Below are positions 56,042 through 64,000 of a stretch of 64,000 nt of DNA, in pieces. Origin of the DNA: Brachypterus glaber. Its lineage: Eukaryota > Arthropoda > Insecta > Coleoptera > Kateretidae. Numbering within the stretch: the stretch's first letter is position 1; each line of letters begins with the position of its first letter. The DNA lies in NCBI GenBank assembly GCA_958510825.1, contig OY294050.1:43847249-43911248 (forward strand), given 5' to 3'. The notes below the pieces were generated by a model. It ran no database searches, was not told the origin of the DNA, and saw nothing but the letters and a program-made list of their open reading frames with translations. Made by a program: the position numbers and the translations under genes.

Positions 56042-58006
56042 TGGGTATTTCTACAGTAATGGGTAAAAAAAAAACGATTTTTGTCCAGTAACTTTTTTTA
56101 TCACTAAATAACCAAAATCACTTAAAAATGAAAGAAAATGGTCTTTACAGTTTGTAAATGCAAAGAACAGACACTATTTCGAAATAGAAAAGGTTCCGTT
56201 TTTTACAGTCTACGTATGTTTATATATTATCTCCTGAAGCCAAACGCTTTATCCGATATCGACGATTTTGATTATTTTTTATCTTATTTGGGAAATATTC
56301 TGGGCGACAGACAAAATGGCGGCTGCTAGGTGTCATTTGTTTGTGACGAAAAAATTAAAATTTTTAAAAGGTGTCAAGTTGGGTATCAAATTAAAGGAAA
56401 TTTTTCTTAGGTAATTGAATATTAAATTTGGTTCACAAAAAATCAAAATGGCGGCTGTCAGACGTAATTTTTTATGGCAAAATAATTTTAAAAAAATATC
56501 AAGTAAAGGATTTGTTTAGGTTACATTATATTACATTTGTTTGCAAGAAAACAAAAATGGCTGCTGGACTGTGTTTATGACTTACTGATTATTTTTTTTT
56601 AAAGATGGTATAAAACTAAAGGATTTTTTGCGGCTTATTAAAAAAGGACGGCTCCTAATTAAAAGCCAAAGATTTATTAATATTGATATGGGTTCAGGTT
56701 TATTGTTTTAAATAAAGAAATATTTAAAAACTTGGTTTGTAGTGAAATTTTTTTATTATTTTTATTTTTAATAATTAAGGCAGAAGACCGTATACACCAT
56801 GTATATTTATTTTATGATACGCCATCTTGAATTCACCATTTTGAACGTTAATGCATTGAAATTATTTATTTTTTTTTAGTTGTTCCCAAATTAATTTCGT
56901 GGGATTTTATTTATTGTAGTAAAAAATCGTTTTTAATCATTCGTAATCTTAAATTCGTCTTGAGTCCGCCATTTTGAATTTTATAATATTATTATCAGGA
57001 ATATTTATTTTTAACGGTCTCAAAACCCCCCAATGCTATTATTTAAAGAAAATTTTAAATTTAAAGAAAATTTCCGCCATATTTAATCCGCCATTTTGAA
57101 TTTTTTTAAATTAACACTAGATTTGAAATCAGCACCCCAAAAATACCTTAACAGGTAAAAAAACCTAATTAATATGTTTCCAAAAAAAAACTGTTTAATG
57201 AAAATGTGTGGCAGAACGGTCTATGACGCTGGAAGAACGATCTATGACGCTGGCAGAACGGTCTAAGACGATTTTTAAAATTTAAGGCCCCTTTTAATGT
57301 AATAAAAGTATTTGATCTTATTGTTGGTAAATCGATGGTACTTTTCAATATTACTGTTAAAAATAATATAAGGATTTGATTGTTCCCTTCGATGGGTAAT
57401 AAATAAATAAAGTAATTTAAAAATTGGCAGAACGGTCTATGACGATTTGACTGACATCCATGTAGTTGGAAAACGTAAAAAAATATAACTCCCCAACCAA
57501 ATGCAATATAATGGAACTTCTTTTTTTTAATCAAATCCTATATTAAGTGGTTATCATTGTCAGTCCTATCAATGATATTTAATATTTAGTTTTTAAGTAA
57601 TGGTAAATAAAAGATCAAAATGCATAAAAATAGCGTTAAAAGCTCATTGATCTATTTCGTGTTTAAATCTATTAACCAGCAAATATATGGGCGTATTACA
57701 CCTTATTTCAATTCTATAAAGGCGTCCAAACTTTTTAATATCAAAAACCGCAAATACACTAAACAAAAAAAAAGTTTTCTTTGATAAAAATTAAATTTTT
57801 CATTTCGGACACGTAAAAAGTAGACTATTTTCGAACTATTTCCATTTTTTTTCCTATGGAAGCAAAATCTTACGTATTTTATCACATGTTTTTAATAAAA
57901 ATAAACGAGTTAAACAATATAAGCAAAACAAAATTTAAAAAAAATATGTATTATAATAATTTTTTCTGCCCGGACATGAAAATTGCCATTAGTGTAGAAA
58001 CACCCA
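56042..58006. mobile_element. ~2-kb TIR element with TA duplication
   Basis: The ends TGGGTATTTCTACA and TGTAGAAACACCCA are flanked by TA (56040-56041, 58007-58008). The interior has repeated AAAATGGCGGCTG/CCGCCATTTTGAA words (56310-57110) and three near-identical GGCAGAACGGTCTATGACG units (57210-57265, 57424-57443). A minus-strand 121-codon frame covers these units but matches no domain I know. The insertion seems to have hit the inverted hammerhead copy. Confidence 0.65.
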
Positions 58007-58008
58007 TA

Positions 58009-58180
58009 TATAAAAAAAATGTTTAAAAAAAGATTATTTTTAAAATTTGGTAGACAGACTCCTTAAGAAATTTAATTTATTATTCTTCTAGTATGTATTA
58101 CTGTGAAGAGTATAATGAAAAGCAATTGTCGGCTAAATGTAAAAAGTAATCTATATGTAATATTGATAACACCGGTCCAC
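58009..58180. other. AT-rich spacer
   Basis: No feature recognised between the TIR element and the satellite. Confidence 0.35.
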
Positions 58181-61100
58181 AAAAATTAAGTAATAAATAC
58201 ATTTTTATCATTATTTATATTTTTTATTCGAAAAATCGAATGAACACAAAAATCATTTTTATGTCCCGAAATAAATTTTCAGTCAACACCGCCAAAAGTC
58301 AGGGAATTTTAATTTACAAAACCTTAAATTATTAGCATTAAAAGATTATTTCTTTTTGCAAGTTAATAAAAACGGAAAGTACAACAAAGGATATTGATCA
58401 AAAAATGTTTCTCACTTCCTTGTAATATTCAATTACTAGAGCACTTTTGTAATAAATACATTTTTATCATTATTAATGTTTTTGTTTTCAAAAAATCGAA
58501 TAAACACAAAAATTATATTTGTGACCCTAAATGGTTTCTCAGTCTATACCTTCAAAAATCAGGGAATTTTAATTTATAAAACCCTAAATTATTAGCATTA
58601 AAAGGTTATTTCTTTTTGAAATAAAGGATATTGATCAAAAAATGTTTCTCACGGCCTTGTAATATTCAATTACTAGAGCATTCGTAATAAATACATTTTT
58701 ATCATTATTAATGTTTTTGTTTTCAAAAAATCGAATAGATTTTTATCATTATTAATGTTTTGTTTTCAAAAAATAGAATAAATACAAAAAATAATTTTAT
58801 GTCCCTAAAGGGTTTCTCGATCTATACCGCCAAAAATCAGGGAATTTTAATTTACAAAACCCTAAATTATTAGCATTAAAAGATTATTTCTTTTTGCAAG
58901 TTAATAAAAACGGAAAGTACAACAAAGGATATTGATCAAAAAATGTTTCTCACTTCCTTGTAATATTCAATTACTAGAGCACTTTTGTAATAAATACATT
59001 TTTATCATTATTAATGTTTTTGTTTTCAAAAAATCGAATAAACACAAAAATTATATTTGTGACCCTAAATGGTTTCTCAGTCTATACCTTCAAAAATCAG
59101 GGAATTTTAATTTATAAAACCCTAAATTATTAGCATTAAAAGGTTATTTCTTTTTGAAATAAAGGATATTGATCAAAAAATGTTTCTCACGGCCTTGTAA
59201 TATTCAATTACTAGAGCATTCGTAATAAATACATTTTTATCATTATTAATGTTTTTGTTTTCAAAAAATCGAATAGATTTTTATCATTATTAATGTTTTT
59301 GTTTTCAAAAAATAGAATAAACACAAAATATAATTTTATGTCCCTAAAGGGTTTCTCGGTCTATACCGCCAAAATTCAGGGAATTTTAATTTACAAAACC
59401 CTAAATTATTAGCATTAAAAGATTATTTCTTTTTGCAAGTTAATAAAAACGGAAAGTACAACAAAGGATATTGATCAAAAAATGTTTCTCACTTCCTTGT
59501 AATATTCAATTACTAGAGCATTCGTAATAAATACATTTTTATCATTATTAATGTTTTTGTTTTCAAAAAATCGAATAGTTTTTTATCATTATTAATGTTT
59601 TTGTTTTCAAAAAATAGAATAAACACAAAATATAATTTTATGTCCCTAAAGGGTTTCTCGGTCTATACCGCCAAAATTCAGGGAATTTTAATTTACAAAA
59701 CCCTAAATTATTAGCATTAAAAGATTATTACTTTTTGCAAGTTAATAAAAACGGAAAGTACAACAAAGGATATTGATCAAAAAATGTTTCTCACTTCCTT
59801 GTAATATTCAATTACTAGAGCATTCGTAATAAATACATTTTTATCATTATTAATGTTTTTGTTTTCAAAAAATCGAATAGATTTTTATCATTATTAATGT
59901 TTTGTTTTCAAAAAATAGAATAAACACAAAAAATAATTTTATGTCCCTAAAGGGTTTCTCGATCTATACCGCCAAAAATCAGGGAATTTTAATTTACAAA
60001 ACCCTAAATTATTAGCATTAAAAGATTATTTCTTTTTGCAAGTTAATAAAAACGGAAAGTACAACAAAGGATATTGATCAAAAAATGTTTCTCACTTCCT
60101 TGTAATATTCAATTACTAGAGCATTCGTAATAAATACATTTTTATCATTATTAATGTTTTTGTTTTCAAAAAATCGAATAGATTTTTATCATTATTAATG
60201 TTTTTGTTTTCAAAAAATAGAATAAACACAAAATATAATTTTATGTCCCTAAAGGGTTTCTCGGTCTATACCGCCAAAATTCAGGGAATTTTAATTTACA
60301 AAACCCTAAATTATTAGCATTAAAAGATTATTTCTTTTTGCAAGTTAATAAAAACGGAAAGTACAACAAAGGATATTGATCAAAAAATGTTTCTCACTTC
60401 CTTGTAATATTCAATTACTAGAGCATTCGTAATAAATACATTTTTATCATTATTAATGTTTTTGTTTTCAAAAAATCGAATAGATTTTTATCATTATTAA
60501 TGTTTTGTTTTCAAAAAATAGAATAAACACAAAAAATAATTTTATGTCCCTAAAGGGTTTCTCGATCTATACCGCCAAAAATCAGGGAATTTTAATTTAC
60601 AAAACCCTAAATTATTAGCATTAAAAGATTATTTCTTTTTGCAAGTTAATAAAAACGGAAAGTACAACAAAGGATATTGATCAAAAAATGTTTCTCACTT
60701 CCTTGTAATATTTAATTACTAGAGCATTCGTAATAAATACATTTTTATCATTATTAATGTTTTTGTTTTCAAAAAATAGAATAAACACAAAATATAATTT
60801 TATGTCCCTAAAGGGTTTCTCGGTCTATACCGCCAAAATTCAGGGAATTTTAATTTACAAAACCCTAAATTATTAGCATTAAAAGATTATTTCTTTTTGC
60901 AAGTTAATAAAAACGGAAAGTACAACAAAGGATATTGATCAAAAAATGTTTCTCACTTCCTTGTAATATTCAATTACTAGAGCATTCGTAATAAATACAT
61001 TTTTATCATTATTAATGTTTTTGTTTTCAAAAAATCGAATAGATTTTTATCATTATTAATGTTTTTGTTTTCAAAAAATAGAATAAACACAAAATATAAT

Positions 61101-61856
61101 TTTATGTCCCTAAAGGGTTTCTCGGTCTATACCGCCAAAATTCAGGGAATTTTAATTTACAAAACCCTAAATTATTAGCATTAAAAGATTATTACTTTTT
61201 GCAAGTTAATAAAAACGGAAAGTACAACAAAGGATATTGATCAAAAAATGTTTCTCACTTCCTTGTAATATTCAATTACTAGAGCATTCGTAATAAATAC
61301 ATTTTTATCATTATTAATGTTTTTGTTTTCAAAAAATCGAATAAACACAAAAATTATATTTGTGACCCTAAATGGTTTCTCAGTCTATACCTTCAAAAAT
61401 CAGGGAATTTTAATTTATAAAACCCTAAATTATTAGCATTAAAAGGTTATTTCTTTTTGAAATAAAGGATATTGATCAAAAAATGTTTCTCACGGCCTTG
61501 TAATATTCAATTACTAGAGCATTCGTAATAAATACATTTTTATCATTATTAATGTTTTTGTTTTCAAAAAATCGAATAGATTTTTATCATTATTAATGTT
61601 TTTGTTTTCAAAAAATAGAATAAACACAAAATATAATTTTATGTCCCTAAAGGGTTTCTCGGTCTATACCGCCAAAATTCAGGGAATTTTAATTTACAAA
61701 GCCCTAAATTATTAGCATTAAAAGACTATTTCCTTTTGCAAGTTAATAAAAACGGAAAGTATAATAAAGAATATTGATCAGAAACTGTTTCTCACACCCT
61801 TCTAATATTCAATTAGCAGAGCATTTGTAATAAATACATTTTTATCATTATTCATG
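58181..61856 (+). repeat. AT-rich satellite, ~300/239-bp monomers, ~13 copies
   Basis: The block GGATATTGATCAAAAAATGT recurs at 58389, 58628, 58927, 59164, 59466, 59769, 60070, 60372, 60674, about 60930, 61229 and 61468, and diverged at 61769. Spacing is mostly 299-303, with 239 and 256 forms that lack one of two ATCATTATTAATG-TTTTGTTTTC sub-repeats. The 538-bp dimer at 58389 is repeated at 58927. First and last copies are diverged. Open frames such as the 61-codon ones at 58394 and 58932 are by-products. Confidence 0.95.
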
Positions 61857-62072
61857 TTGGGGTTTGGATCGGGGGAAATGGAAATATCTTCAGAAATGGT
61901 AATATCTGGCTAAAATTTGCGGTTCGTTTGTTGGGAGATGTCGGTTTGTGCAGGAAATCAAGAATTTATATTACCAACTTCGACAGGGCCGGATTTATTG
62001 GTATATAGTAAATCATAACAAAACTTGTTGACATCATCGGCAATAGAATCTGCTTCGCTTCTTAAATTTTAT
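61857..62072 (-). pseudogene. Broken coding-like fragment of unknown origin
   Basis: On the minus strand 61965-62072 reads NLRSEADSIADDVNKFCYDL then LYTNKSGPVEVGNINS and a TGA. The same frame continues FPAQTDISQQTNRKF, a TAG, then PDITISEDISISPDPNPN into the satellite junction. Composition is more balanced than all neighbours and amino-acid use looks protein-like. I do not recognise a family. It may be a captured exon or an element ORF end. Confidence 0.3.
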
Positions 62073-62083
62073 ATGTAGGCATA

Positions 62084-62499
62084 CACTGTAAAAAGTAAAC
62101 TGAATATTCAGTTAAAATTTGACAGGAAATCGAAAGTTATTATCCTATAGAAATTGCACTTTAATATTTTTAAAAAACAAGCAACATTCCAGGTCCGTCC
62201 CTCAATATTAAAGTACGTGACTTTATAACTATAGTGTTATACAAAAATTAAAGTACATTTGTATAGGATCATACCTTCCTATCCACTTGTAACTGAATAT
62301 TTAGTTACAAATTGATAGGAAGTTATGATCCTATAAAATGTACTTTAATTTTTGTTAAACATACTACAGTTCTAAAGTCACGTACTTTAATATTTAAGGA
62401 TGGACATGAAACTTTACGTGTTTTTAACAAAAATTAAAGTACAAGTGTTCCTATTTCCTATCCATTTGTAATTGAATATTCAGTTTACTTCTTACAGTG
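62084..62499. mobile_element. Palindromic TIR element, copy A, TA duplication
   Basis: The ends CACTGTAAAAAGTAAACTGA and its inverse (one change) are flanked by TA (62082-62083, 62500-62501). Almost the whole 416 bp folds back; the inner 62241-62354 is an especially good palindrome. ATTAAAGTAC and its inverse occur about six times. Confidence 0.85.
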
Positions 62500-63404
62500 T
62501 ATACAAGGGATATTTATGAAGTCATCCAAGTTAAAGAAAAAACTAAAATTTTTACAGGATGTATCAGAAATTTAAATCGGGAATATATTATTGGCACGAC
62601 AACATACACTGTAAAAAATGTTTCCGGTAATGTGCGATTTAATTACCCTCCATCGGTAACAGAATTTTAAAAGAAATTCTTGAATAAAACCTTACAGTAA
62701 AATTACATTTTTATTTAATTTTGTACTTTAATTTTTGTTAAAAATAAGCAACATTCCAGGTCCGTCCTTAAATATTAAAGTACGTGACTTCAGAACTATA
62801 GTGTTATACAAAAATTAAAGTACATTTGTATAGGATCATACCTTCCTATCCACTTGTAACTGAATATTTAGTTACAAATTGATAGGAAGTTATGATCCTA
62901 TAAAATGTACTTTAATTTTTGTTAAAATGCTATAGTTCTAAAGTCACGTAATTTAATATTTAAGGATGGACATGAAACGTTGCGTGTTTTTAACAAAAAT
63001 TAAAGTACAGTGTTCCTATTTTCTATCCATTTGTAACTAGATATTCAGTTTACTTTTTACAGTATAAACAACGGATATTTATGAAGACATCCAAATTAAA
63101 GAAAAAAAACTAAATTTTTTACAGGATGTATCAGAAATTAAAATCAGGAATATATTATTGGCACGATAACATACACTGTAAAAAATGTTTCCGGTAATGT
63201 GCGATTTAATTACCCTCCATCGGTAACAGAATTTTAAAAGAAATTCTTGAATAAAACCTTACAGTAAAATTACATTTTTATTTAATTTTGTACTTTAAAA
63301 ATGTAAATATAGCCCTATTTAATATCATTTTCGAATTATATTGTAATTTTAAAACTTGATTTCAGGATAAAACTTTAATGTTGCGTTTTCATCGTAAAGT
63401 TAGA
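62500..63404. repeat. Duplicated spacer and 5'-truncated copy B
   Basis: Spacer with TATTGGCACGA, CACTGTAAAAAATGTTTCCG and CCCTCCATCGGTAACAGA occurs at about 62500-62730, 63064-63300 and 63820-64000. Copy B of the palindromic element (about 62725-63063) lacks its left end and is joined to the spacer at a shared TTGTACTTTAA, which suggests homology-driven rearrangement. Confidence 0.75.
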
Positions 63405-63820
63405 CACTGTAAAAAGTAAACTGAATATTCAGTCAAAATTGGACAGGAAATCGAAATTTATTATCCTATATAAATTGTACTTTAATTTTTGTTAAAAATA
63501 AGCAACATTCCAGGTCCGTCCTTAAATATTAAAGTACGTGACTTCAGAACTATAGTGTTATACAAAAATTAAAGTACATTTGTATAGGATCATACCTTCC
63601 TATCCACTTGTAACTGAATATTTAGTTACAAATTGATAGGAAGTTATAATCCTATAAAATGTACTTTAATTTTTGTTAAACATACTACAGTTCTAAAGTC
63701 ACGTACTTTAATATTTAAGGATGGACATGAAACGTTGCGTGTTTTTTACAAAAATTAAAGTACAAGTGTTCCTATTTCCTATCCATTTGTAATTGAATAT
63801 TCAGTTTACTTCTTACAGTG
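63405..63820. mobile_element. Palindromic TIR element, copy C
   Basis: Full-length, like copy A, with the same right flank (TATACAAGGGATATTT) but a different left flank (TTAGA instead of TA). So it was probably copied as part of a larger duplication rather than by a fresh insertion. The spacer continues to the window end. Confidence 0.8.
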
Positions 63821-64000
63821 TATACAAGGGATATTTATGAAGTCATCCAAGTTAAAGAAAAAACTAAAATTTTTACAGGATGTATCAGAAATTTAAATCG
63901 GGAATATATTATTGGCACGACAACATACACTGTAAAAAATGTTTCCGGTAATGTTACCCTCCATCGGTAACAGAATTTTAAAAGAAATTCTTGAATAAAA

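Noticed and set aside
58250..58360. Hammerhead in the 58-kb satellite (CCCTGA...GAAAC...GGGAC on the minus strand)
   Set aside because: The core reads CUGAUUU or CUGACUU rather than CUGANGA, so the catalytic G and A are missing.
58394..59117. Two identical 61-codon frames
   Set aside because: They are identical because the underlying satellite dimer is duplicated; other monomers break the frame.

Overview
This window is intergenic DNA from an animal nuclear genome, most likely an arthropod and probably an insect. It is very AT-rich and made almost entirely of transposon remnants, fold-back elements and satellite DNA. The non-LTR retrotransposon fragments, Tc1/mariner-like elements with TA target duplications, tRNA-derived SINEs, introns implied by splice-like sites and the lack of any operon organisation rule out a prokaryote. 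I found no host protein-coding gene, rRNA or functional tRNA gene. Species assignment is inference only.

Layout. 0-9 kb: a tRNA-derived SINE, a dispersed two-hairpin repeat, a long-TIR DNA element (1545-4881, TAA duplications) carrying a 5'-truncated LINE whose reverse transcriptase is still open (2103-3932), and a ~137-bp minisatellite. 8-24 kb: fold-back elements (8.0, 9.6, 17.5, 20.5 kb), a two-copy ~414-bp MITE, a TIR element with subterminal repeats (12.8 kb), a small TAA-type MITE (14.2 kb), nested mariner-like elements with a transposase fragment (21.2 kb), and a possible solo LTR with primer-binding site (23.8-24.2 kb). 24-37 kb: two LINE remnants, one of them inserted in a MITE with a perfect 34-bp target duplication; more fold-backs, SINEs, and MITEs, one with a perfect 10-bp target duplication. 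37.3-44.8 kb: about 45 copies of a 166-bp satellite whose monomer contains a 51-bp near-perfect palindrome. 45-50 kb: more fold-backs and the second copy of the 414-bp MITE, then a 200-N gap. 50.1-50.5 kb and 54.0-56.0 kb: two unrelated tandem repeat families (354-bp and 362-bp periods) whose monomers fold as hammerhead ribozymes. 56.0-58.0 kb: a ~2-kb TIR element. 58.2-61.9 kb: an AT-rich ~300/240-bp satellite. 61.9-64 kb: a broken coding-like fragment and tandemly duplicated palindromic TIR elements.

How the parts relate. Nothing here forms a host pathway. The logic is parasitic: TA- and TAA-targeting elements land inside one another, often at palindromes; LINEs supply reverse transcriptase that could mobilise the SINEs and hammerhead repeats in trans; and arrays expand by unequal exchange. 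The most notable find is the pair of hammerhead-bearing tandem families, which have the architecture of metazoan retrozymes (small self-cleaving circular-RNA retroelements).
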